Positions 1 through 8,480 are shown, counted from the first letter of the stretch. The stretch is 64,000 nucleotides of DNA from an uncultured Saprospiraceae bacterium (GCA_938015435.1 CALLPN010000001.1:1-64000), one strand, 5' to 3'. Notes: generated from the sequence alone by a model not told the origin. A program made the numbers and translations.

Positions 1-1
1 G

Positions 2-1171
2 CTCTTAGCGCCATTTTTTGACGCTGATCAAAATGGCGTCTATGATCCTTACCTTGGCGATTACCCTATCATAGGCATTGGTAATGAGACAATAGGTAAG
101 ATTCCAAGTGTAATGCTATTTACTATTTTCAATTCCGATCATCCTTCTTTTTCTACTTTTCCACAGGTTGAAATACATACCTTAATGTATGCATTTGGCT
201 GTACAGCAAGCGAAGGGAATGTTTTAAATAATACAATATTCACTAGACATAAAATCATCAATAAAGCTTCAGAATCATATCGAGGATTTAAATATGCCCT
301 TTGGCAAGATTCAGATCTAGGATGTCATACCGATGATCTAATTGGATGCGATACAACTCTCAACGCTTTCTTTACATATAACGAAGATTCAGTAGATGGT
401 AATCCAGGAACCAGTTGCGGTGGCACTAGTACTTTTGGAGAAAACCCGCCTGTGCAGTCAAGTGTATTTCTAAACCAAAAAATGGAAAGCTTTTATGCTT
501 ATTATAACGCAGGAGTTGGCGATATTCCTACTGCTGCACAAGATCCTAATGATGAATATGAATATTACCAAAACATGAACGGGGTATTCAATGATGGCAC
601 CCCTATTACTATTGGTGGTAATGGATATAATCCGGGTAGCACAGATGTCACTAAATACGTCTACCATGGCGATCCAAACGATCCAAACGAATGGAGCATG
701 ATAGCAAATAATATACCTTCAAATGATCCAAGAGTAGTAGCAAGTACTGGACTAGAAAGCTTTGAGCCTGAACAAATACTTACCGTTGATTTAGCACACA
801 TCTACACGAGTGTTGCCACCTCAAACAATATAGAAACCGTTACAGATGCTAAAATAGACATAGCAAATGTACAAGCACTATACGATCAAAATTTTGAAGG
901 GGCCTGTGGCATTGTCAACAGTACTGAACACCTTAAATTTGATCATATCAAAGTATTCCCCAATCCATCACAAGGCGTATTTTACATCAGTCAATCAGAC
1001 GAATTTGATAGATTTATTTTATCAGATAAATTAGGTAGAACAATAACAACTGGCATTGTCGATGAGACAACTACAGAGGTAAAAGCGGATGTAACTACTG
1101 GTGTGTATCTGCTTCGATTAGTGAATGAAAACAATGGATTACAAGTACATAGAAAGCTGATTATACATTAG
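2..1171 (+). CDS. Partial T9SS-secreted protein (type A sorting domain), 5' end outside window
   Basis: The frame is open back to the left edge; the first internal ATG is at 113 but codons upstream (reading FDADQNGVYDPYLGDYP) are plainly coding, so the true start lies outside. That 'D.N.DG.YDP..GDYP' wording is common in large secreted proteins of Saprospiraceae-type bacteria. The middle part is rich in Asn, Asp, Gly and Thr, as expected of an extracellular beta-rich protein. The last ~75 residues form a T9SS type A sorting domain: VFPNPSQGVF, then LSDKLGR, GVYLLRL and a basic end. It should therefore be moved across the outer membrane by the type IX system and anchored or released. The cargo function is unknown. 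It ends 33 bases inside a small opposite-strand ORF. Confidence 0.85.
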   Translation, partial: LLAPFFDADQNGVYDPYLGDYPIIGIGNETIGKIPSVMLFTIFNSDHPSFSTFPQVEIHTLMYAFGCTASEGNVLNNTIFTRHKIINKASESYRGFKYALWQDSDLGCHTDDLIGCDTTLNAFFTYNEDSVDGNPGTSCGGTSTFGENPPVQSSVFLNQKMESFYAYYNAGVGDIPTAAQDPNDEYEYYQNMNGVFNDGTPITIGGNGYNPGSTDVTKYVYHGDPNDPNEWSMIANNIPSNDPRVVASTGLESFEPEQILTVDLAHIYTSVATSNNIETVTDAKIDIANVQALYDQNFEGACGIVNSTEHLKFDHIKVFPNPSQGVFYISQSDEFDRFILSDKLGRTITTGIVDETTTEVKADVTTGVYLLRLVNENNGLQVHRKLIIH

Positions 1172-1330
1172 TAATAAATGACTATAGAGGTAAAGTGAGT
1201 GACCTTTAACTCTTGGACACTCAATCACAGGGTCTCCATAGTTTAGGTAGGTTTTCTTGGTGTAGTTCTGATGATCGACATTCTCTATACGTCTGGAGAA
1301 TAGTACTTTTTTAATAGAACCATAATCCAT
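1139..1330 (-). CDS. Small hypothetical protein, possible gene
   Basis: A 63-residue reading frame, divergent from the DEAD-box helicase and convergent with the secreted-protein gene, whose 3' end it overlaps by 33 bases. The first ~47 residues look like real protein: MDYGSIKKVLFSRRIENVDH, then TYLNYGDPVIECPRVKGHSL, with balanced charge and codons similar to neighbours. The tail that runs into the opposite gene is leucine- and tyrosine-rich and less convincing. I do not recognise a family. No clear promoter or ribosome site is visible. It could also be chance; I rate it slightly below even odds. Confidence 0.4.
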   Translation of the reverse strand: MDYGSIKKVLFSRRIENVDHQNYTKKTYLNYGDPVIECPRVKGHSLYLYSHLLLMYNQLSMYL

Positions 1331-1364
1331 GATAATAAGTTAGCACCTTTAACTTATTCATCCC

Positions 1365-1372
1365 TACATTTG
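1365..1372 (+). promoter_or_regulatory. Promoter -7 box of the DEAD-box helicase
   Basis: TACATTTG is an exact match to the Bacteroidota -7 element TAnnTTTG. It ends only four bases before the ATG, so the transcript would start at or next to the start codon (leaderless or nearly so). No convincing -33 TTG is seen. Confidence 0.55.
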
Positions 1373-1376
1373 CGCT

Positions 1377-2687
1377 ATGTCAAAATCACACAAATCTCAA
1401 TCTGCCATTTTATCAAAGTTCGGCATCAAAGCGCTCAATCCAATGCAGGAAGAAGCGGCTTTAGCCATTGACTCCGTGGATGAGGTAATACTTCTCTCTC
1501 CTACTGGATCGGGTAAGACATTAGCATTTTTACTGCCATTGATCAAATTGCTTGATAGAGATATCCCTGAAGTGCAAGCTATGATCATTGTTCCTTCGAG
1601 AGAGCTTGCTATTCAGATCGAACAAGTAGCAAGAGATATGGGAAGTGGATTTAAGATCAATACGGTCTATGGTGGCCGTCCATTCTCTAAAGACAAGATG
1701 GAACTGTCTCATACGCCTAATCTTATAATCGGCACACCTGGTAGATTAGCAGATCATATGAGACGAGGAACGTTCTCTACTGAATGGGTCAGAACATTGG
1801 TATTAGATGAATTTGATAAGTCATTAGAGATTGGCTTCGAAGATGAGATGGATGAGATCATCTATAATCTACAGAATGCCTATAGAAAGATATTAACGTC
1901 TGCTACACAAGGTGTGGAGATTCCTGCTTTTGTAGGAATTAATAAACCTATGATAATCGATCACCTAGCGGATGGAGTCAAGGAATTGGAAATCAGGTCT
2001 ATCATTTCGCCAGAGAAAGATAAGCTCAATACGCTAGTCGCGGCAATCAAGCATCTAGGTAATCATCCTGCGATCGTATTTCTCAATTTTAAAGATGCAA
2101 TCAATCGTGTAAGTGATCACCTAGATGACCATAATATTCCACATGCCTGCTTCTACGGAGGATTGGATCAACATGATAGAGAAAGGGCTCTTCTTAAGTT
2201 TAGAAATGGTACTCATCAATTGCTTATCGCTACAGATCTAGCAGCTAGAGGTATAGACGTACCAGAAATCAAGTTCATCATACATTACCATCTACCGCTT
2301 AGAGAAGAGGAATTTACCCATAGAAATGGTAGAACAGCAAGGATGCATAGCGACGGTACTGCGTATGTGCTACACTGGGAAGATGAGGAATTACCAGACT
2401 TTATCTTTGGCTTGCCGGAGGAAAAGTTGACCCAAAATCAAATTATTACGAAATCTGCCTGGACCACTCTATTTATATCCGGAGGCCGAAAAGATAAGAT
2501 CTCGAAAGGCGATATAGCAGGATTGTTCTTCAAAATCGGTGAATTACAGAAGGATCAGCTCGGTATTATAGAGCTAAAATCAGATTGTGCCTTTGTTGCC
2601 GTGGCTTCTTCTGCAGCTCAGACGGTCATCCAAAAAGTAGATAATAAAAGGGTCAAGAAGAAGAAAGTACGCGTTTACAGTATCTAA
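1377..2687 (+). CDS. DbpA-like DEAD-box ATP-dependent RNA helicase (motif II is DEFD)
   Basis: An RNA helicase that uses ATP to unwind short RNA duplexes, probably in ribosome assembly. The sequence has the family motifs in order: Q-motif region with NPMQEEA near residue 22, Walker A SPTGSGKT at 41-48, PSRELA at 73-78, GTPGRL at 119-124, motif II LDEFDK with DEFD at 144-147, SAT at 175-177, RGIDVPE and HRNGRTAR in the second RecA domain. The last ~75 residues (from WTTLFISGGRKDK) match the DbpA RNA-binding domain, which in E. coli DbpA binds 23S rRNA hairpin 92. Length of 436 is normal. The start is fixed because the Q motif begins within the first 25 residues. Odd points are the Phe in motif II and the promoter directly at the ATG. 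Confidence 0.92.
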   Translation: MSKSHKSQSAILSKFGIKALNPMQEEAALAIDSVDEVILLSPTGSGKTLAFLLPLIKLLDRDIPEVQAMIIVPSRELAIQIEQVARDMGSGFKINTVYGGRPFSKDKMELSHTPNLIIGTPGRLADHMRRGTFSTEWVRTLVLDEFDKSLEIGFEDEMDEIIYNLQNAYRKILTSATQGVEIPAFVGINKPMIIDHLADGVKELEIRSIISPEKDKLNTLVAAIKHLGNHPAIVFLNFKDAINRVSDHLDDHNIPHACFYGGLDQHDRERALLKFRNGTHQLLIATDLAARGIDVPEIKFIIHYHLPLREEEFTHRNGRTARMHSDGTAYVLHWEDEELPDFIFGLPEEKLTQNQIITKSAWTTLFISGGRKDKISKGDIAGLFFKIGELQKDQLGIIELKSDCAFVAVASSAAQTVIQKVDNKRVKKKKVRVYSI

Positions 2688-2736
2688 ACAGGGGAAAGAT
2701 GAGAGTTGTGAACTTATCTCGGAACCATAATTAACA

Positions 2737-2744
2737 TACCTGCG
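2737..2744 (+). promoter_or_regulatory. Possible promoter of the cold-shock-domain gene
   Basis: TACCTGCG matches TAnnTTTG at six of eight bases. If used, transcription would start near 2751 and leave a leader of about 140 bases before the chosen ATG at 2890, similar in size to cold-shock mRNA leaders. Weak on sequence alone. Confidence 0.25.
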
Positions 2745-2889
2745 TTATATAATAATGTCTGACAGAATGTTATCTTCGTCGACGTCTAATCATCATAGTG
2801 ATCTCGAAGCCCCTATTAGTGGTAATATAATTACCTCCTTTATTCAACTTCTAATCGCTACAATATTAATAAAATTACCAAAGTACTTT

Positions 2890-3474
2890 ATGGCTAAATC
2901 ACAGCAAACCTACAACAAGAAAGAAAAAGAAAAAAAACGTCTTAAAAAGAAGCAAGAGAAAGCGGAAAGACGCGAACAACGTAAAATAGAGAAAGCAGAG
3001 AATGGACCGGTTGCATTTGAAGATTTAATCCGATACGTAGATGAAGACGGAAACCTGACTACTGAGAAGCCAGATCCGAACAAAAAGAAAAAAGTAATCA
3101 AAGCTTCAGATATCATGCTGGGTGTCCCTAGTCGTGAGAAAGTTGAATTCGATCCGATCAGAGAAGGAAAAGTAAAGTTCTTCAATCATGAGAAAGGATA
3201 TGGATTCATCATGGATCTTGATTCAGAAGAAAGCATATTTGTACACATCAATAATATTCAAGTAGATGACCTTAATGAAGGTGATAGAGTATTATTCGAA
3301 ACAGAAAAAGGTCCTAAGGGCCTGAGTGCAATCAATGTAAAACTAGGTAAGAAGCCACCTAAGCCGAAGCCCGCTGAAGAAAAGCCAGAAGGTGAACAGC
3401 CAGAGGTAGAAAATAGCACTGATGAAGCTAAACCTACTGATGATACAGCTGCTACAGAAAGTAAAGCTGAATAG
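2890..3474 (+). CDS. Cold-shock-domain protein with basic N-terminal helix and acidic tail
   Basis: Predicted single-stranded nucleic acid-binding protein of 194 residues. The N-terminus MAKSQQTYNKKEKEKKRLKK is a highly charged Lys/Glu helix typical of a Bacteroidota family of CSD proteins, and this is why I start at 2890; the longer frame from 2755 adds 45 residues of unrelated composition. The cold-shock domain begins at REGKVKFFN, with RNP1 KGYGFI and RNP2 IFVHI, and ends around the GLSAINVKL strand. The tail of ~45 residues is rich in Pro, Glu and Lys and is probably disordered. The gap upstream (2688-2889) may be a long regulated leader. A strong terminator follows at 3518. Confidence 0.85.
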   Translation: MAKSQQTYNKKEKEKKRLKKKQEKAERREQRKIEKAENGPVAFEDLIRYVDEDGNLTTEKPDPNKKKKVIKASDIMLGVPSREKVEFDPIREGKVKFFNHEKGYGFIMDLDSEESIFVHINNIQVDDLNEGDRVLFETEKGPKGLSAINVKLGKKPPKPKPAEEKPEGEQPEVENSTDEAKPTDDTAATESKAE

Positions 3475-3517
3475 ACTTTTAAGAAAATAACATATTTGCT
3501 AATAGCAATAAAAGACA

Positions 3518-3549
3518 AAGGAGTTCCTATTTAGGAGCTCCTTTTTTTT
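3518..3549 (+). terminator. Rho-independent terminator of the cold-shock gene
   Basis: Ten-base arms AAGGAGTTCC and GGAGCTCCTT with a six-base loop (one G-T pair), followed by eight T. Confidence 0.9.
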
Positions 3550-4131
3550 GGGTATTGGTGGTTATGTCATAAACTTCAATATAATGTATCGACTGAGCAA
3601 GTCGAAAGTCGTAAAGTACGTGATTAGACAATGCGTCATCGCCATGTCTAAGACCAATAATATCTAAGAACACTGACGAACAAACGAAGGGATTAGAGTT
3701 ATTGAATAATCACAAAAGGGCTTTCGCAGACCAACAATGTCTTACGTTTTATGTTTGACATACCTTTTCTTTATCTAAATCAATAAGCCTTCAAAAAATA
3801 TCCTCGTTCCTTCATATTCTAATAGGTTTCATTCGTCGAATCTTTCGATCCTTTCATCTATGTACTGATATTATTTCTTGTCCAAGTGCAACTTCTGTGA
3901 TTATGGTCCGTATTTATAGTGTAAGATCGAAAGAGAGGCGCCTGTTAACAAAATCTCTTTTACCAGATTTACTGAATGAGTTTCAGTTTTATTCTAGTAT
4001 GATACCAAAAACATTGAACGAGGTTAGTAATTAATTTCAAATTCAATTATCATCAGTGTTAGATCAACTTTGCTACCATTAAGTCACCGAAGAATAGTTT
4101 TACCTACTGGCCTTCACAACAACTAATTAAT
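3550..4131. other. Gene-free stretch with coding-like minus-strand remnants
   Basis: No intact gene. On the minus strand, 3705 down to a stop at 3527-3529 is open without a start codon and reads like protein (LDIIGLRHGDDALSNHV, then IHYIEVYDI). Upstream minus frames between 3700 and 4000 also show short protein-like runs (e.g. VKEILLTGASLSILHYK) separated by stops and frame changes. This may be a decayed gene, or chance. A possible promoter for the next gene, CAACTTTG, lies at 4065-4072. Confidence 0.35.
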
Positions 4132-4470
4132 ATGAATTTCAAGAAAATCGCTTTCAGCCTTTTATTGGCTGTCGCATTCCTAGCTCCAAATTTTGCGCAT
4201 ACTAATCCTATCGAAGGGAAATCGCCAAAAGCAATAATGGAAATCCAAAAGATCATTCAGAAAATAGATTTCGATCAGTCATCTATGACTATCAACAAAG
4301 CTAAAGTCTACTTTATGATTAACTCTTTTAATGAGGTGATTGTACTGCAAACTTCTAGTAAAGAGGTGGATAATCTAATTAAAAGTAAACTGAATTACAA
4401 AACTCTAAAAAACAGAGACTTACTAGTCAACAAAGTATATACTCTACCTATAAGATTTGAGAAAGAGTAA
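4132..4470 (+). CDS. Small secreted protein, function unknown
   Basis: 112 residues. A clear signal peptide covers about residues 1-25 (FKKIAFSLLLAVAFLAP, then A-H), so the mature product of ~85 residues should be periplasmic or exported. The mature part has alternating strands ending in IKSKLNYKTL and VYTLPIRFE. I recall similar small exported proteins in other Bacteroidota with an 'IKSRLNYK' ending, resembling a TonB-C-like fold, but cannot name a family. It stands alone: nearest plus-strand neighbours are over 600 bases away, and a possible imperfect promoter CAACTTTG lies 60 bases upstream. Confidence 0.7.
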   Translation: MNFKKIAFSLLLAVAFLAPNFAHTNPIEGKSPKAIMEIQKIIQKIDFDQSSMTINKAKVYFMINSFNEVIVLQTSSKEVDNLIKSKLNYKTLKNRDLLVNKVYTLPIRFEKE

Positions 4471-4607
4471 GTGCGATCTAAGGAAGGACGGTTCACAGCC
4501 TTCGGAAGAGTTTAACGTACTTTTTATAAAAACTTTTTAAACTTTTTAGATAGTTGTCAAGAGTGATAACCTAATAAATAGTAAAAGTTTTTTGCATGGT
4601 TTAGATG

Positions 4608-4640
4608 GCCGGATGTTGTTAGATCATCCGGCTTTTTTTT
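4608..4640 (+). terminator. Strong rho-independent terminator
   Basis: Perfect eight-base arms GCCGGATG and CATCCGGC around a nine-base loop, then eight T. It lies about 140 bases after the small secreted protein gene, so the 3' untranslated part is long or a small RNA ends here. Confidence 0.88.
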
Positions 4641-4723
4641 ATTCCACGATATTTTATGCCAATAAGAAAAATAGATTTACCAAAACACAATCAAAAAGTT
4701 ATTTTAAAAAGATAAAGTACCAT

Positions 4724-5344
4724 CTAAGGAATAGATATCTTTTTATACTTATTAGTATGCAATGGAACCACTAGACTTAATCTTGTACCATATCCATCTC
4801 CTCCTTTCATCTCGAATGACAAATCATCGCTCACATCAAAGTCCTGAAGATGATTATCTACAAAAGCATCAAACACAGTTACTAAGTGACCTATAATTAA
4901 CCAAATGTATGCTAATTGCCTACGTTTGTTATAATTATCTCGTACGTTTTTGATGACTGCAGGATCAGTGACTCCGCGATAGTCCGGAATATCATCATTG
5001 AGAAGACCAAGATATGCTTCATTAAATGTCTTGTACTTCTTTTGATTATCTACTAACCACCATATCGCTCCGGCATCAATGCCAATCGCGATTGGTACTT
5101 TCCACCAAGACTTATTATATGCTTGTCCACCACCAGGGACAACTAGTGATAATAATGCCGCCTTTCCAGGTGTTCCTTTAAATAATTTAAAAAATGCGTT
5201 TCCTTTAACTAATGTATCTATGGCAGCGTCTGTTGTGTCCTCGTCAAAAAAGCCATCATCTGCAAAAAAATCATCGCTATTCTCCTGAGCAAAAGCTGAG
5301 ATAGATCCTAAAACAATAAATAAAAACAATAAATATCTGCTCAT
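4724..5344 (-). CDS. DUF5683-domain secreted protein
   Basis: 206 residues with a signal peptide (YLLFLFIVLGSISAFAQ). After an acidic Asp/Phe-rich linker the domain begins at GTPGKAALLSLVVPGGGQAYN, followed by WWKVPIAIGIDAG, the pattern of DUF5683, a Bacteroidota family of unknown function with hydrophobic hairpins; a second hydrophobic run (YIWLIIGHLVTVFDAFVD) follows. The family 'PG.GQ.YNK..WK.P' signature is complete. It starts 31 bases after the OmpA-family gene stop on the same strand, so the two may share a transcript and act in the cell envelope. The role is unknown. Confidence 0.8.
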   Translation of the reverse strand: MSRYLLFLFIVLGSISAFAQENSDDFFADDGFFDEDTTDAAIDTLVKGNAFFKLFKGTPGKAALLSLVVPGGGQAYNKSWWKVPIAIGIDAGAIWWLVDNQKKYKTFNEAYLGLLNDDIPDYRGVTDPAVIKNVRDNYNKRRQLAYIWLIIGHLVTVFDAFVDNHLQDFDVSDDLSFEMKGGDGYGTRLSLVVPLHTNKYKKISIP

Positions 5345-5375
5345 ATAACTCTAACGTAAAGGATGTACTCACTGT

Positions 5376-7103
5376 TTATTTTTTTCTTACACCTTTAGCA
5401 AATCTTAACACCTTTGCTTTTGGGTAATCAGATTTGATATGCAAATCAATATAAGATTGTGCTTCATCTTCCGATGGATAAACTCTATCAATAATATAGT
5501 AAATGTTTCCATCAGAAGATGGATACCAATTAAGATCAGAAAACGTCTTATAGATTTTATGTGTCATAGGCAATCGATCCGTTCCGTTGTGTATTGAAAT
5601 ATAAATACCATCTGCATCTTCTGCCAACTGAGGAACATCAACTTTGATACCTCCAAATCCAGATTTCGATGTTTCTAAAACTTCTTCAACAACTTCTTCT
5701 TTTACTTCTTCTTCAACATGTTCTACAGGGTGTTCTACCGCTTCCTCTACAACCTGTTCTACAGCTTCCTCTGCAACGTGTTCAACAGGTTGTTCTACAA
5801 CGTTCTCTACAGCTTCATCAATAGCATTCGCTTTTATAGCGTCAGCAATGGCATCTGGTTTTGTATCCAATCCTCCGCTCAATACTTTAGATGCTTTTTC
5901 TTTTTCTATTCTTGCCAAAGCTTGATCAATAGTTTCACCTGCTCTCACTTCGATTTGTTGTTCGTCCGATCCACCTGATAAAATTTCTAATTCTAACTTT
6001 TCTTCAGTTTTCATTTGCATTAGAGACTTCTCTCTACTATCCGTAAGCATACCTGTCACCATCAACTCTGTACGTCTATTTACAGCATGTTCATTTTCAC
6101 TACATTTCACACCGTTCTTACATTTATTAGAAATTTGGGATTCACCGTACCCTTTCGATGTAATACTACCATCTCTTACATTTCCTGATGCATTGATATA
6201 ATCTACTGCAGCTTTAGCGCGCTTTTGAGATAGACTCATATTATATGCATCCTTACCTCTACTATCCGTGTGTGACCCCAATTCTAAAGTCAATCGTGGA
6301 TTATCTCTTGTGAGTTGTATTATTTTATTTAATTGTGTTTCTGCTTGTGTTGTAATATCCCATTTTGCTAGATCGTAGTAGATGTTTTCTACTTCCATCT
6401 TCTTACCCAGATAGATTCTCTCCAAAGCTACATTGGCTAATAATAATCCATTGTCGTTACCTTCTGTCATCGTCTCAGATACTCCTGGTCTAACACTTCC
6501 AATTCCCTCAAAACATAGTATACATCCTTTGACATTAACAAACGCCTCCATACGCTTAGCTAGATATCCTTCCTTACGTATCATTATTGTATAGTGATTC
6601 CCCTTCTGGAGATTAACCCTAAATTCCGGATGTTCATAATCTAATAACAAAAGTACTTCTTGATGCTTAGTATTATTATACACTTCTACCCTAGTTCCAC
6701 TAATTGCATCTACCGGAGTTTCATCGTCTTCTCTTTTTTCGGCCATCGTAATCTCAAAAATATATCCTGGCTCTCTTTTTAACTCGTACTGAAGGAAATT
6801 CTTTTTACCTGCTTCTGGTGTTAAATCCATAGATTTTGATTCAAACATATCTTTCAGGACTTCTATTTTAAGAGCTTGTCCAGCGATAGTTTTGAATGTA
6901 AAAAATCCATCTGAATTTGAATATACCTTTGCTACTTGAGCATTATTAGACTTATTGATTGCCGTAACTTGTACTACATCAAGATATCCACGGTTTCCGT
7001 TTTCGTACACATAACCTTCTACAATTGTAGAATCTTGGGCCTGAATCACTCCAGATATGGCATAGATAATCGTAAATAAAAACGTTTTGATAATGCTTTT
7101 CAT
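5376..7103 (-). CDS. OmpA-family envelope protein with regulatory-like N-domain and VExx repeat
   Basis: Predicted outer-membrane or periplasmic protein that binds peptidoglycan. Order of parts in 575 residues: signal peptide 1-23; carboxypeptidase-regulatory-like beta domain ~27-110; a second beta domain ~115-200; OmpA C-terminal domain ~240-352, with IYYDLAKWDIT, the peptidoglycan-binding GSHTDSRGKDAYNMSLSQKR (Asp and Arg present) and NRRTEL; a linker; a low-complexity tract 431-477 built on four-residue VExx units; and a C-terminal ~75-residue domain that may be SPOR-like (YISIHNG..., IIDRVYPSEDEAQSYI). The domain order resembles Bacteroidota OmpA proteins linked to T9SS and gliding, but it is not one I can name. 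Probably co-transcribed with the DUF5683 gene. Confidence 0.87.
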   Translation of the reverse strand: MKSIIKTFLFTIIYAISGVIQAQDSTIVEGYVYENGNRGYLDVVQVTAINKSNNAQVAKVYSNSDGFFTFKTIAGQALKIEVLKDMFESKSMDLTPEAGKKNFLQYELKREPGYIFEITMAEKREDDETPVDAISGTRVEVYNNTKHQEVLLLLDYEHPEFRVNLQKGNHYTIMIRKEGYLAKRMEAFVNVKGCILCFEGIGSVRPGVSETMTEGNDNGLLLANVALERIYLGKKMEVENIYYDLAKWDITTQAETQLNKIIQLTRDNPRLTLELGSHTDSRGKDAYNMSLSQKRAKAAVDYINASGNVRDGSITSKGYGESQISNKCKNGVKCSENEHAVNRRTELMVTGMLTDSREKSLMQMKTEEKLELEILSGGSDEQQIEVRAGETIDQALARIEKEKASKVLSGGLDTKPDAIADAIKANAIDEAVENVVEQPVEHVAEEAVEQVVEEAVEHPVEHVEEEVKEEVVEEVLETSKSGFGGIKVDVPQLAEDADGIYISIHNGTDRLPMTHKIYKTFSDLNWYPSSDGNIYYIIDRVYPSEDEAQSYIDLHIKSDYPKAKVLRFAKGVRKK

Positions 7104-7206
7104 AGCTAATTCCGATATTTTATTCCTAGTGGACTAATTTAATCCCTCAATATTTTTAACTCAAAAGAATAGTCAAAAATTCAATGCAAGTTAATACAAT
7201 TCAATA

Positions 7207-7674
7207 TTATAACACATCTATAACAAATCGTCGCATCGCAAGTACATATCCCATATGCAAACCTTCGTGATAAAAATTGAAGCTAATAGCGTCTTCCACA
7301 GTTTTTAAGTTAAAACCTGTAGACGTAACTAATCCATTATAGTCACCAAAATATCCATCATTATAGTCTTTTTCGCATTGCTCCGCAGAAGTAACAATGA
7401 TAGCTTTCACTGCGTCTATATCTTCTTTTGAATATGTTCCTTCTGGTTTAGTGCCATTTCGGTAGCCTTTGACGATCTCTTTTGATATTCGCCAATTACT
7501 ATTAGACAAGCTATAAACGAGCAATTGCATCGTCGCCGCTGCGTGAGCTATATTCCAAAATATATTATTATTGTACCCTTCGGGGATAAAGTTTAGTTGC
7601 TCCAAAGAGTATTTCTCTAAAAAAGATAAATAAATACGTCTATTTGCGATGATCGCTTCAAATGGTAGTGACAT
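7207..7674 (-). CDS. DinB-like (YfiT/DinB superfamily) protein
   Basis: 155 residues, the usual length for a four-helix DinB-superfamily metal-binding protein. The three metal-site histidines are visible: NIAHAAA in helix 2 and FNFYHEGLHMGYVLAMRR near the C-terminus, where the two His are spaced as in the family. Members include thiol-dependent transferases, and many have no known substrate. The sequence does not tell which reaction this one does. No signal peptide; cytoplasmic. It lies alone between the OmpA-family gene and another minus-strand gene (gap 50 bases). Confidence 0.8.
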   Translation of the reverse strand: MSLPFEAIIANRRIYLSFLEKYSLEQLNFIPEGYNNNIFWNIAHAAATMQLLVYSLSNSNWRISKEIVKGYRNGTKPEGTYSKEDIDAVKAIIVTSAEQCEKDYNDGYFGDYNGLVTSTGFNLKTVEDAISFNFYHEGLHMGYVLAMRRFVIDVL

Positions 7675-7724
7675 GAAATATTACATATTTGATGATACGA
7701 AAAAATAAAATGAGAGTTATAATA

Positions 7725-8480
7725 CTAGCTCACACGTGATTGATGAGCTTTGATGGAAAGGTATTCTTTTATACTAACATCTAGCAACACCTTTGTTTCT
7801 TTAACTTGCTGTACTACTTTGACATGAATGTCATCATAATATTTAGATTTCTTTATTTCGACTCTTGCTTTGGATTGCTCCAAAATCTGATCCATAAATT
7901 GGAGAAAATCTTTCTTAGCAGCATCTACTCCGTTTCTATTGATCGCTAACTGAAGTCTATTACCGTTAATCGTTTGCATATCTTCTACTAGATCTTCTAC
8001 ATCATCGTTTACTTCTGTGATCAAATCAAAACATCTCCAATCAGCTAGTGAATAATATCGACTGATCTGAGGCGCATGATTATATATAATCCTGCGAAGT
8101 AACTTTACATCACAGGATTTGTAGAAGTAAAAGTATTGCATGCTGAGCCTTAGTAAGTCTTTATTCGTTCTCAACTGTGTTTCGTGATGCTGATACTTGT
8201 AAATATGGGCCGAATACATGTCATAATCCGACGAGGCTACTCCAAGATTGGATAGAGACTGATGAATATGATTCCAGTATAACTTCAACTCTTCTGGGTC
8301 TAGTTCCCAGTTACATTCCAAATATTCATCAAGGAAATAGATATCCTGTTGCAGCCTTATAAGATTATCTTCTAAACGCTCTTTCTTAGCATTAGATAAC
8401 TGACCGAGCTGATATAGATGATCAAAATCTCTATAAGCAAACAATGTCTTAATCTTAGCTGTCAAAACCTCCATATCCAT
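7725..8480 (-). CDS. Conserved-looking hypothetical protein, helical
   Basis: 251 residues with no signal peptide or membrane segment. It is rich in Leu, Asp, Glu, Lys and Tyr and looks mostly helical throughout (for example LEDNLIRLQQDIYFLDEYLE near the start and VVQQVKETKVLLDVSIKEYL near the end), suggesting a cytoplasmic helical bundle or coiled coil. I do not recognise a family and see no catalytic motif. The start at 8480 is the first ATG; a second two codons later gives almost the same protein. An imperfect -7 box TATTTTTA sits about 20 bases upstream on the minus strand. It is 50 bases upstream of the DinB-like gene and may share its transcript. Confidence 0.65.
   Translation of the reverse strand: MDMEVLTAKIKTLFAYRDFDHLYQLGQLSNAKKERLEDNLIRLQQDIYFLDEYLECNWELDPEELKLYWNHIHQSLSNLGVASSDYDMYSAHIYKYQHHETQLRTNKDLLRLSMQYFYFYKSCDVKLLRRIIYNHAPQISRYYSLADWRCFDLITEVNDDVEDLVEDMQTINGNRLQLAINRNGVDAAKKDFLQFMDQILEQSKARVEIKKSKYYDDIHVKVVQQVKETKVLLDVSIKEYLSIKAHQSRVS

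Noticed and set aside
2755-2889. Longer start of the cold-shock protein
   Set aside because: The 45 added residues do not resemble the family, whose members begin with the MAKSQ basic helix.
5644-5978. Two plus-strand frames rich in Ser/Thr/Cys and Phe/Tyr
   Set aside because: They are the antisense shadow of the VExx repeat tract in the OmpA-family gene, which has strong domain support on the minus strand.
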